A stretch of 64,000 nucleotides of DNA from assembly GCA_023374025.1 (NCBI GenBank), contig SIJG01000010.1, forward strand, positions 2,315,633 to 2,379,632, written 5' to 3'. Positions 21,599 through 33,700 of this stretch are shown one piece after another. Position numbers and translations under genes: made by a program. The notes below the pieces were generated by a model. It was given only the letters and a program-made list of their open reading frames with translations, was not told the origin of the DNA and searched no databases. The stretch is from Heterodera schachtii. Its lineage: Eukaryota > Nematoda > Chromadorea > Rhabditida > Heteroderidae. The first letter of the stretch is position 1; every line of letters begins with the position of its first letter.

Positions 21599-24500
21599 TC
21601 ACTCAAATTCCAATTCATCCTCTCCTTCTTCCTCATCCCAATCAATGTTATCATCATCATCACCATCCTCGTCATCATCAAAATTGTCATCAACAGCATA
21701 CGCATCCAAGAAATTGTCAAATTCCTCCTCCTCCTCCCCCTCACTTCCACTGTCTGTCAAATCGGCTCCCCCGGTGCAACGGACTGCTGCTGCTGCCGTC
21801 GGCAATTTTTTCCGCTCCATTTTTGGGTTTTTGAATGCGAACCGGTCCAGAAAACGCATTTGAGAAAGATCAATCAGCGGATTGCCAGCGTAAACAATCG
21901 GCCGGCCTAAAAAGGCAAACAAACCCATGCATTCAAACCAAAAAAAAAAAAAATGGAAATTTGCCATAAAAAGTTATATGCTTGGCGGATAGTGCCCGCT
22001 TTTGTTTATTTTTGCATCAAGAATGGAAACGGATCATACATTAATTTATAGGGGGGGGGGGGGGTTCGACAAATGGGAGCAGGACAAAACGTCGTTTGGC
22101 AAATTTTTATTAAGAAAAACCAAGGAAATAAATCCAAGTTTTTTGTTTTGCTTCTGGAAATTTAGTTTTTATTAATACTTACAATTAGGTTTTCAAAAAA
22201 GCTAAAACAATTTTAAATTTTCTTGAAATTCTGAAAAAAAATTTTTGCGGCGAAGTTTCAAAGGCGTCGTTAAAATTTCCAAAAATTGCGACCTCTCCTT
22301 GCCTTGCGACCCCGCCCCCATTCGCTGCAACCGTTTGAACCAATTCATCGACCAACCTTTAACCAATGCTCGAGCAAATGCCGAAACGGTGGGGTGAAAA
22401 TGGTGGGAAAGCGTGCGAAGTTCGTCGTCCATCGCCCATTCAGCACCCGCAAACAATGGGTTGCGGACAGTTGGGTCATAACCTGTGAACATACACAAAT
22501 AAATTTTTGAAGCAAAGTTTTCTGTAACATCGCGCGGCATCGCGTGACCCATTTATTCAACTGGGGAAATTTTTTTTTTTTTAAATTTTAATGTTGTTAA
22601 GAAAATAAGCAAAAAAAAAACATTAAAAATTTTTCTTGATAGCGCCTATTGTATCGGCACCGCCGGAGCCCATTATGCAACTAAATTAATCCAAATTTTT
22701 TCCAAAATTCGCAAGAAATGTCGAGCGCATGCACCGACCCGCCCCCGCCACCACATCCAGCACGCACCAACAGTTGTGGCGGAGGCGGCAGCACCGCTGC
22801 GCCGCACTGCCCTCCTGTGCAGCCAGCCAGTGGGTTGATGCCACCGCCACCGTTTGCCATTGTGCTGCTTCTGCTGATTTGGTGGTGGCACCGCCGCGTC
22901 GTCGCCACCAACCAGTCCATCATCATCAACATCTTCATAACGTTCCTCCTCCGCCTCTCCGACAGCCCATTTCTCCTCCTCCCCTTGGTCATTTTGCCCT
23001 CCTTCCCCGTCGTCGTCTCGTTGTTGTCGGTGCTTAAAAGCATATACACGGTTCACCAGCATGCTTTAACAAACTTTAGGGCGAAAAAAGCAAATTGGCC
23101 AATTGTTGGAATTTAAGGGTATCTTCTTGAAAAATTTCGCTTAAATTTTCAAAAACTATAAAAAAAAAAATTCACGGCGACACCTATCGGCATCTCTGGA
23201 CCCTAAAATCTTATATTTTCAAAAAAAAATTGGTTCAAAATCGCAAAATAAAGTCTTTTCCTCTCCCTTTTTTCATGTATTGTGAGTGGGAAAGGATGGT
23301 TTGTTTGGCACAAAATGTTAGTAAATGTTGACAAAAAAGGCAATTTTGCCAACGCCCAAATTGGTTATGGTCCCGCGACCCTTACCACTTTGAGCAATTG
23401 GGGTCGTTCCCGCACAACGGAATGGCACATCAGCAGAATGGAAGCAGCAAACGCCGAGTTGGCGGAAAGAGCAATCTGAAAAATATCCTAATATTATGCA
23501 ATTAAGGCAGATAATTAAGCCGATTTTTTTTTGTCAAATTTGAGAGGTAAAACATTCGGACCAAACACAGGGAAATGCGATTGGCAAAATGTAACGGCGC
23601 ATCTGAAGGGAATTGGCCATGGAAAGGGCGCATTCATTCCCATATTCCAAGCGCCGAACAAATCAAATGACAATTTCCCAAGTCTTTGGCCCGCTTTGTC
23701 ATCACCACGGAAGGGGCAAAGCGGAATTTGACAACTTGGAAATGGGTTTAATAAATGAGGAATTAACAAAAAGCAAATGCCAAAGGGTTTGGTCAGGAAA
23801 AATTTGAAATTTAGAGTACATTTTGTTAACAGATTTTATCCAAGGAATTACGGAAAAAGTTCGCGAAATTTTTCGGGTAATTTTGCAGGGACGGTCCCAG
23901 GGGGGGGGGGGGGGGTAGGTACCCCGGAGGTATGCGGGGCACGTACCCCTCCCCCCCCCAGGCGCTGATTTTATTTAACCTTTCATATAGATAAGACGTG
24001 ATTTTTGCAAAATTCATTGACCCCCCCCCCCCCCCCCCCCCCCTCCCCAAAGACTTCCGGTGGGTAGACCTGAAAGAAGCGTTTGAGGAAGGCACGGACG
24101 CGACACTCCACCAAATCGTTGCGCAGCACTTGTTGCGCCAGTGTGAACAGTTGCGAGTCGTGCTGCTGGTTGCCCGGCTGCAAATTGAGCAGACGACGAT
24201 AAAAGGCGGTGTAGAAACGATCGGAGAGGCCATCGCTAGAAATTTTTTTTTTTTTTTGGAATTTTACGAAAAAAATTTCGTCGTTTTGCCTGGCACTGTG
24301 AATTTGTAAAAGCAGCCGGAGCACACTGAGCGCCGTGGAAAACTTGGCGATCTGCACAATGGTGTACAGACTGTCCACGTTGTTGAGCACCTCCGATGTG
24401 CGACCTAAAATTTGAAAATACTGGAATTAAAATTCTTTTTTCAAACCCTCGGCATATGGAAAGGCCCGGTTGAGTCCGATGACTAACAAGCGCAGTAGTT

Positions 24501-26928
24501 TTGGGTGCTCGTCAAGTGCATCTTTTGTCACCAAAAGGTGAAATAGCTTCAAATAGATGCGGATCAACTGCAGTGCCAACTCGGCCTCGCCAGCGTCCAA
24601 AATGAGGCGGGACAGAAAATGCACGGCGTACCGTTGCGCCTTTGGCAAAATGTTTTTTCTGAATACAAAAATACCAAAACCCAAATCAATTTTTGACCGA
24701 AAGAATCGTCTGTCGTTCGATTAACATACCTGAAAAGTAATGTCTCCACCTCGCTGACCAACACGGAACTAAATATTTATTTTTTGGGTTAGATTCTATG
24801 TTTTTTGAGGCTTCCAGAACTGGGTGCACTTCATAACAGAGAATTTTTCAAGAAAATTTTTTAGATTGAAATTAAAAAAAATCGGAGGTGGGGGGGGGGA
24901 CGACGCGGAGTAAAACGACCTGCTCCGTCCAGAACTACCCAAGGAATTTTGAAAGTTTTCTTAAAGAAAGATTTTGTTGGATTTAGACAGTCCACCGGCC
25001 CCAACCTACCGCATGTTCGGGTGCCGTTGCACCACCGTCCGCTCCAAACACTGCGCCACGCCGGCGCCCACCCGTTGGGTGGGGTGGCCCAATTTGTTGA
25101 CCAACGCGCCCAGCAACTGCTGCTCCTGCTCTGGCCGTTCCGCGAGCAGTTCAGCAATGTCTTGGCAGCCGGCCAACGCCACGCCCTCCGCCGTATTATC
25201 AGCCAAACACTGAAATAAACACAAGGAAACTTTTTGCGGGTGATAGGAAAGTGGGTTAGGATAAAAATAAAAATGTGCTTGGTTTCATACGAATGATCTC
25301 TAAGGGTTAATGTAGAATTGGAAAATTTAAAAAAGACAAAAAAAAAGATTTCCGTCTAATTGAGGCCACCAAGAACTGTCGGATGGATACCATGAGTGTT
25401 ATATTTGGTTTAAAAAATAAATATAAAAGCAGTTATTGATAAGGAATTTTTCTCAGAAAAATGGAATTAAAAAACGAGGGGAAAGTAAATTCGAACGGCT
25501 AAAAGCGAGCAAAAATTTGCCGTGCCAAAAATTTCCCGCATTTTTTTAAAGTATCGGCCGAGGTTAACCTGAAATCCCTGAACAAATTGGCGGTACAACT
25601 GCTTCAGCTCCGCTTCAAAATGCCACATCAAAAGTCGTTTGTCCGCCTCAGATTTGTTATTTGCCGTCGGATTGACCCATTGCTCCAACGGCCTCTGAAA
25701 TATATTTATTTTTAATTTTTATCATTTATTGGCTTTATATTATAAAAAACCTGTGACAGTGTGACCAGTTTCCGACTCGGAGGCAAAAGTTCGCGAAGGA
25801 AAATGTACTTTAACGCCTCTAAAATGGGGAGCAATTTTTAAAGCGACAAATAAAATGGGAAAAATTTTGTTTAGAAAAATTTCTGACCATTACATTCATT
25901 TAGGACAATTCAAACCCCGAACTTGAATTGGAACAAAGTCGAAAACCATTTTTCTATTAAGGTCCTTGATGTCAATGCCCTTTGATTAATTTTGAGTATT
26001 TAAATCATTGTAAGGTAAAATTTTTCGAATAAAAGCCGATCGAGCAAATTTTCTAAAAATTAATCTCCCCTCCTAATTTACACTTTACAATTAGTCCTAC
26101 AGGCCCTTGCTCTGAAATTTAAAATGTCAATTTGTCCCCCCCCCCGTACTGTTCAATGTGTGCGCCTGGCGAATTTTTGCCCCTTTCCGCTGGGCGAGTT
26201 GGACAAATTGGCGCAGTTGGGGCAACGCATGGACAGCCGAGCGACGGATGCGCAATTGGAGGGCGGACAAACGGTCGGGAAAAGTACCACGGTTGGCCAC
26301 CATCTCCAGCCAGTCGGCATCGGCACGGTTTTGGCTACGATACGCTAAAATTTTGGAGAAATTTAAATGCACTTCATATAAAACGAGTCTAGTCTAAAAA
26401 ATTTCGGAACATTTTTTATTTAAAAATTCAATGAATCTTTTGCCCACTCGTCACATTAGCAATTTTGCATAAAATTCGAACATTGGGCAAAACGGGCGAT
26501 GTCACGGCTCAGCAATTCCTCCCCCCGTTTCTGCGCTCGTTGGACCAACTCATCGGCCGGCGTGGCACTGCCCTCTGCTCTGACCTCATCAAATTGACTC
26601 TCGTACCTTAGAAAATGAGGGATTTTAATGCAAAAATCTTGGTTTCTAAATAAAGCCATTAAGTGGCGATGGGAAGAAAATTTTCAAAATTTCTCCGTTT
26701 TTTGGACTTTGAGCCCCGTTTTGCATGACCATTCTGAATCCGTATGGCAAAATCAGACCATTTCTGATCACTTTCATGGCCGACCAATGGCGAATGTTTT
26801 GCTGTTGACGAGGATGGCTTCCCTTTGCTGTCATTGGTATTGGCTCCTTCTTCCTTTTTCCATTTCTTTTCAATTTTACGCTTTTTCTTCCCAATAAATT
26901 TTCCATTCATTTTCTTGTGAGAGCTCAT
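21599..26928 (-). CDS. CEBPZ: CEBPZ/Noc1/Mak21 homologue, copy A (734 residues)
   Basis: CEBPZ (yeast Noc1/Mak21) acts in the nucleolus in assembly and export of 60S pre-ribosomes. Fourteen exons: 26928-26759, 26606-26482, 26344-26150, 25818-25751, 25694-25569, 25209-25010, 24768-24730, 24658-24447, 24404-24290, 24235-24070, 23475-23386, 23032-22768, 22482-22357 and 21906-21599 (TGA), all in phase. Landmarks are the basic Lys-rich N terminus, the GHPTQR HEAT-like region, the CBF domain (GLNRAFPYAEG, LSDRFYTAFYRRLL, RVRAFLKRFFQ), YDPTVRNPLFAGAEW, HHFHPTVSAFA and MRFLDRFAFKNPK. The exon at 24290 appears to end at a GC donor. The last exon runs directly from the FLDRF block into a short Asp/Glu tail, so about 150-200 residues present in copy B and in human CEBPZ are missing. 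The start is the first ATG, six bases after a TTTCTCAG that could accept a spliced leader. Confidence 0.93.
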
Positions 26929-26945
26929 TTCGATCTGAGAAAAGA
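26929..26945 (-). promoter_or_regulatory. Candidate trans-splice acceptor before CEBPZ copy A
   Basis: On the minus strand a pyrimidine tract ending TTTTCTCAG lies six bases before the ATG at 26928, with no upstream exon needed. The same layout precedes copy B, where the six bases are ATTGAA rather than ATCGAA. This fits a nematode spliced-leader site but could also be an ordinary acceptor of an untranslated exon. Confidence 0.55.
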
Positions 26946-27344
26946 AAAGAGAAAATTGTTTTGTTTAATTTAAATTTTAAGTGAATTCGTGAATTGAAAA
27001 ATTTCAAATTTGTGTAAATTTAAAATTACAAAAAAATACTCAATAAAATATTACATCAAAGCTTATTAAAAAATTTTAACTGGGGCTCCAATTTTTAGGG
27101 TCTAAAAATCGCCAAAATATCTAGGTAAGCTTAAAAAGTCCCCAACTTGGCCCAAAAAATACGAAGGACGAAAATCGGGAGTCCTGCTGTTCCCGTCGAT
27201 CTGTGGAAATATGAGAGAGAGCAGTAGTGGCAACAGTGAGTAACACAAATTTTCATTATTGGCATGCATCACCCAAATTCAATCCATGCGAAAAAAATGC
27301 CACGGCATGAATACGGTTGACATGGCATTAACCACAATACACAC

Positions 27345-27501
27345 CCTGCAGTTGGAGCAGTGGCAGCGCGTGGATTCGGTCACATTCAGCCGGGTCCTGC
27401 CCGTAGGCGACCACTTTGTCGCGCACCAGCTTGACCCGCTTCTGTCGTGCACTTTCGTTGTCCGCAATGGCACGACGACATTGGCGGGCGCCGGACCACG
27501 G
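27345..27501 (-). pseudogene. Stranded FAAH exon (duplicated second coding exon)
   Basis: This 157-base stretch matches the FAAH exon at 21019-20863 in length, in both splice signals and nearly residue for residue ([33 protein letters not shown]). A Cys replaces Arg after DPAE. A hydrophobic relic of the membrane-anchor exon follows upstream at about 27540-27640, but the intron between them has lost about 290 bases relative to unit A. Nothing resembling later FAAH exons, and so no catalytic residue, lies before CEBPZ copy A begins. It is the end of duplication unit B and cannot encode an enzyme alone, though it could be spliced into a hybrid transcript. Confidence 0.85.
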
Positions 27502-27796
27502 CTGTGTTGGGAATGATACAACACATTACACATTGTTTGGCTTGCCCATTCGTATTGCTGGGGAAGGAAGGAAGCTGGCACAAGAAGGGGGGAACACAGA
27601 ACGGCACACACAACAAGCACAGCCAAAAAGAATGGGGAAAACTTTTGTCTTCAAAATTGGCACAGAAATTTCATGTTAATTAATTTTGACATTTTCAAAA
27701 AGTTAAAAATTTTTTTTTTTAAATTTATATTACTATTAATGGACAACAACAAAAAACAACAAACAAAAAATAAAATGGTGAAAAAGGCTGCAAAAA

Positions 27797-30700
27797 TCAG
27801 TCAAACTCCAACTCGTCTTCCTCCTCCTCCCCGTCCGTGCCATCATCGTCATCATCAAACTCATCATCATACTCGGCGATGCCATCATCATCATCTCGGT
27901 CCTCATCCTCCCCACTTCCATCGGCCTCCAATTCATCGTCGTCGTCCTCGTCAATTTCGTCGTCGTCAAATCCGTCGTTGTCCTCCTCCTCATCTTCACC
28001 AAGTCCACCACCACCACCACCATCTTCGTCCTCATCGCTTCCGCTGCTGCTGTCCATCGACGTGCCGCTTTTCCGTTTGCGCTTCAACGCCGCCCTTTTG
28101 CTGTCGCCTTTGCGTGCCGCCGCCGTGCCAAATTCGGTGCCAAAGTCGACGTCGAACACTTCGCGGCCCTCGCCCGGCTCAAACCGTTCTGCAACGGATG
28201 GAAATGACAACATTCACTAATAGTGGACAAAAAATGCCACCATTCATTATTATGCACCCTTAACTCACGCCACCCCTATTATTACAGAATTAAATAGTTA
28301 ATTGACGGAAATTTTGCGCTAAAAGATGTTGCTGTACACACCCATGAGCATGTCGAACTCGTCCGAGTCAAGGCTGGCCACGTCGTCGTCCTCTTCCTCC
28401 CGCTTCTTCTTCTTTTTCTGCTTTTCCGTCTCTTTGGCGCCATTTTTGAATTTCATTGTGGCAAAATGGTGCAAAAAGCGTTCGTCCAACGGAATTTCGG
28501 TGCTCTTTTTAGACAGGTAATCCTGAACACCCTCAAGCATATAAACAGTGAAAATGACTTATCGCTGCAGCACCTGCGAGGTCGGGTTCAGCGCCTTCAC
28601 TCCGCTCGGCGCGTACGAATGGGCAAACAGTGACGGGCCACCACCGCCGGCACTGTCAGTGCCGCCGTCCGCCGCTGCACGGAGTGCCAATGTTGGGCGC
28701 TGCTTCTTCGGGTTTTTGAACGCAAATCGGTCCAGGAAGCGCATTTGGGACAGGTCGATGAGCGGGTCGCCACGGTAAGTGATCGGCTGGCCTGGAAGAA
28801 AAGGGCCCAAATTTCAGAGTGGGGAAATTCGGTTTTTTTTCTGCCATTCGGCTCTAAAAGTTGTTTCCCGGTCGAAAATTTTTCAAATAGGTCCCGAGAC
28901 ACCCCCCTGTCCCAATCGTCCCTCGTATGGCTCTTGGTCTGAGACACCCCTTGTATATGTATGATTCCTTATAAATTTTTAAGATTTTTATTTTTATTTC
29001 GGGTTAATTGTGGGCTCGTGGCACCTCCGAATTGCACCCAATTTTCTGATTACTGCTCCATCTCCCCAAACTTCCACCTTTGATCAGTGCTTGAGCAAAT
29101 GCCGAAACGGTGGGGTGGAAATGGTGCGCGAGAGTGCCAAGTTCGTCGTCCACTGCCCATTCAGCACCCGCAAACAATGGGTTGCGGACAATTGGGTCAT
29201 ACGCATGGACGCCACCCCTTCGGGCACCTGAAAATTGGCAACAAAGTGTTTGTAAACGCGCATTATTTAGGGTATTTTAGGCGGGTTCACTATGTTTCAA
29301 CCGCTAACCCTATAATTCAAAAAAATCTCAAAAAAGCTATTTTTTTTTTTATTAAAAAAACAGTTATTTATCATAAAACTTTTTTCGAGGGGACTGATAC
29401 GGAGGCCGGCGAACTGCTCCCTTTTTAGGTATATGACCACAATTAGGACACAGGGGAGGGGTGAGGGATGGGTGGTGAACTTTGCTCCTTCCTTCCTACC
29501 CGGGGCTGCTGCAGCGGACGGTGTCGCCCCTTCTCCGCCCCTCCGGCGGTGGGTCCACCCCTGCTGTTTCTGTTGCTGACTGTGCTGTAGTTGTTGTTTT
29601 TGCATCTTCCTTCTCTTCCCGCTGCTGCTGTGCCCCGCCCCTCTCCCTTTTCCGTTGTCCATTTCCGTCTCTTCCTCTTTTGCCTCCTTTTTCTCTGCTG
29701 TCCCCTCGTCGTCGTCCCCGTCACTGCCCAGCAGTTGCACGTCCACGTCTTCGTAGTGCTCCTCCTCCTCCTCAACCGTCCCTTCCTTATCACCACCACA
29801 GTGTATCGTCGTCGCCACCGCCTCCGCTTTAGTCGGTCGAGTGGTGGTGGTGATGGTCTGCGCCTGTTGAAAGTCCACATTACCAATGGGTGGAGAGGGG
29901 AGGACGTATTATTTTGCAAAATAAAAAAGATTTTTGGGCAAAAAGTATGGCAAAAGTGCAATTTTTACAGCATGGATTCATTTAAAACAATTGAAAATAA
30001 ATTTTGGTGCTTCATGAAGCGAGCGGTCAAAGATGGATGGAGGGACTCCTCGACATTTTTCCGAATTTTGCATCCTTCCCAGATATTTTAGGGGTCGGAA
30101 TTGCGAAACTCGAGAATATTGAAATTACGATTTTTTTGCGGCCTCGGAACCGCAATTTCACCCATGGATTGATTGGGGGACAATGTTCTTCCACCCGTTA
30201 GTTTCTCTCTGTTCGCCCACCCTTTTGTCTCCGTCGTTTGACGCCCGTTCCATTTTGATCAGTTGCGGTCGTTCCCGCACAACGGAATGGCACATCAGCA
30301 GAATGGCGGCAGCGAATGCCGAGTTGGCCGAAAGAGCAATCTGAAAAATATATTAATTTGCCAATTAGCCTAATTAAGCGAATGGTTAAAGCCCCAGGAA
30401 TGGTTGATTACGGCTAAATAATGAAAATAAAATTGGGGGAAAAATTCGGGTGTATTTGTTTTAAAAGCTACGGCAAATTAATCCGATTAAGCCCATAGGC
30501 ATGCGATTGACAAAATGTGCCGGCGCATCTGATGGGAAATGCCAAGGAAAGGGCGTATTCCCATATTCCATATGCCGACCAAATCCAATAACAATTTTCC
30601 AAGTCTTTGGCCCGCTTCGTCACATTAGCAATGGCAAAGAGGAATTTGACAACTTGGGAAAGTTTCCCGTTATTATGCAAGCACTATGGCATGGTTGGCC

Positions 30701-33700
30701 CCGGGTGGGAATTGAACCCACGCCTCCTTCTGGATTGTCAATTCCAACCACTGAGCCACCGAAACCATACTTTCATTTTCAAGAGCAATAGGTTAAGAAT
30801 TTAATGCCCCTCCGACAAAATGGACATTTGGTACGGCTTAAAAAGTGTGCCGCCAATTGGTCCGGATGTGTTCGAGTGCCGAGCCCTCCCATGTTTCCTG
30901 GCGGCACCTGGAAGAAGCGTTTGAGGAAGGCACGGACGCGGCACTCCACCAAATCGTTGCGCAGCACTTGTTGCGCCAGTGTGAACAGTTGCGAATCGTG
31001 CTGCTGGTTGCCCGGCTGCAAATTGAGCAGGCGACGGTAAAAGGCGGTGTAGAAGCGATCGGAGAGGCCATCGCTAAAATTTTTGTTTTTTTGAATTTTA
31101 CAAAAAAAATTTCGCCGTTTTGCCTGGCACTGTGAATTTGGAAAAGCAGCCGTAGCACACTGAGCGCTGTGGAAAACTTGGCGGTCTGAACAATGGTGTA
31201 CAAACTGCCCACGTTGTCGAGCACCTCCGATGTGCGACCTAAAATTTTTTTTTTTTTTGAAATTTTCAAATTTTTTTTCAAACCCTTGGCGTATGGAAAG
31301 GCCCGGTTGAGTCCGGTGATCAGCAACGGCAACAGTTTTGGATGGTCGGCGAGCGCATCTTTTGCAACCTAAAGAAAGCAAAAAGTTTTTTAGTAGCGCA
31401 TTCATACACACCCACAAAAAAAATTCCGTTTTTAAAAAGGCACAGGTCGCTTGCCCTTCGAATTTTTGAAAAATTCAAACAAAAATTTTAGGTGGAAAAA
31501 ATAAAAAATTTTCAGACAATTCGTTTAGGTAATTCACCAAAATGTGGAACAGCTTCAAATAGATGCGGATCAGCTGCAGTGCCAAGTCGGCCTCGCCAGC
31601 GTCCAAAATGACGCGGGACAGAAAATGCACGGCGTACCGTTGTGCCTTTGGCGAAATGTTTTTCCTAAAAAAACCATTCAAAAAACCAGGTTTAAAAATG
31701 CGTTTGTAGATAAAACAAATTTACCGGAACACAAGTGTCTCCACCTCGCTGATCACCACAGAACTGAAATTTTAAAGGATCATTAAGATAGTCTTTGATA
31801 TTTTTGGGACGAATTTTAGCCGATTTTCTCGAATTAGAAGCACCGAGGGTTCTTTTTTTCACGCTCTGGAGGGGTTTTTTGGAAACAAGTTATAATTGTT
31901 ACAGCAAGTTCAGACATCTCAAGGATTTTTGGAGCCAAAAATTGTTGAAAGAAATGTGGCCACTAATCCAACGGAAATTCGGGAATTCCCGTTATCGGTT
32001 TTTTTCCCAAAGTTGGCCGGAAATCAAAAATTCCCGGGGTTTCCCGCGGGAAATTTTTCCAGTGCCGAACCCTAATATCCACGGAACCAACCCACCGCAT
32101 GTTCGGGTGCCGTTGCACCACCGTCCGCTCCAAACACTGCGCCACGCCGGCGCCCACCCGTTGGGTGGGGTGGCCCAATTTGTTGACCAACGCGCCCAGC
32201 AACTGCTGCTCCTGCTCTGGCCGTTCCGCGAGCAGTTCAGCAATGTCTTGGCAGCCGGCCAACGCCACGCCTTCCGCCGTATTACCAGCCAAACACTGAC
32301 ATAGAAATAAAAAATTGAGGCTTTTATTGGTGATTGGAAAATGGGTTAAGGATAATAAAAAATGCTTGGTATCGTACGAATAACCCGACCCCTAAGGGTT
32401 AATGATCAAATTTAAAATTTTTTCTGTCTAATTGATGCCACCAAGAACTTCATTGATATGGGGAAAATTCTCACAATCAAAAATATGGAATTAAAACCGA
32501 GTGGGGGGGGGGGGGAAGTAAATTTGAACGGTTAAAAGCGACCAAAAATTTCGTTGTGCCAAAATTTGCCATTTTTAATGAATCGGCAGGCCGAGGTTAA
32601 CCTGAAGTCCCTCAAAAAACTGGTGGTACAACTGCTTCAGCTCCGCTTCAAAGTGCCACATCAAAAGTCGTTTGTCCGCCTCCGATTTGTTATTTGTCGT
32701 CGGATTGACCCATTGCTCCAACGGCCTCTGAAATTATGAAATTTTTACATTTTTTTAAATTTATTTTTTGCTTAAAAACCTGTGCCATTGTGAGCAGCTT
32801 CCGTTTCGGAGGCAAAAGTTCGTGCAGAAAAATGCCCTTCAACGCCTCTAAAAATGGGAAATGGCATTTTTAGAACGAAGGAAAAATGTTGGGTCCAAAT
32901 TTCTCAAAATAAAATTATGTGGATTTTTTTTTGAAAACCTTGGTAATATGTAGTACCGATAGACCGACCACCCATCGGTTTCGGCAAAAAAAAAAAATTT
33001 GTACACTAAAAGGTGCCTAGACCATGTTTGGAGTTTTCGGATGCGCTGACCATGACATTCATTTCGGACAATTTTGAACTCCAGAACCAAAAATTCGAAC
33101 AAAAAATCAACAAATAAATTTTCGAATTTTTCAGAAATGGAAAAAAATTAATTTTTAGTTGTGTTCGAGTTCGGAAATGTCCGAAACGAATGTCACAACT
33201 GTGATCAGCGACCACGAAAAGCCCATAGAACTGTTAAAATCCCCCGCCCAAATTTGCACAATTTAGTCCGAAAGGCCATTGCTCTGAAATTTAAATGTCA
33301 ATTTGTCCCCCCCCCCCGTACTGGTCAATGTGTGCGCTTGGCGAATTTTTGCCCCTTTCCGCTGGGCGAGTTGGACAAATTGGCGCAGTTGGGGCAACGC
33401 ATGGACAGCCGAGCGACGGATGCGCAATTGGAGGGCGGACAAACGGTCGGGAAAAGTGCCGCGGTTGGCCACCATCTCCAGCCAGTCGGCATCGGCACGG
33501 TTTTGGCTACGATACGCTAAAATTTTGAAGAAATTTAAATGCACTTCCCATATAAAAACGAGTCTAGTCTAAAAAAATTTAAAAAATTTCGGAATATTTT
33601 TATTTAAAAATTCAATGAATCTTTTGCCCACTCGTCGCATTAGCAATGGCAAGGCGAAATTTGATTATTTGGCACCCATTTTTTGAAACATTTTGCCTAA

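Larger units (their letters stand above)
20860..27065. repeat. Tandem segmental duplication, unit A
   Basis: This segment recurs as unit B at about 27341-34283, in the same orientation. The left boundary is sharp: the two units become alike from the shared ACACCCTGCAGTTGGAGCAG at 20859 and 27341, the end of a FAAH exon. The right boundary is near 27065 and 34283, in the DNA upstream of the CEBPZ start codons. The unit holds FAAH 5' exons and the whole CEBPZ gene. Exons are strongly conserved between units while introns have diverged in length and sequence. Confidence 0.93.

Noticed and set aside
27837..28220. Ser-rich plus-strand frame of 127 residues
   Set aside because: It is the antisense shadow of the acidic tail of CEBPZ copy B, which is supported by splicing and homology.
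29482..30091. Plus-strand Pro/Leu-rich frames of 116-166 residues
   Set aside because: They lie antisense to the CEBPZ copy B linker exon at 29863-29500 and reflect its codon composition.
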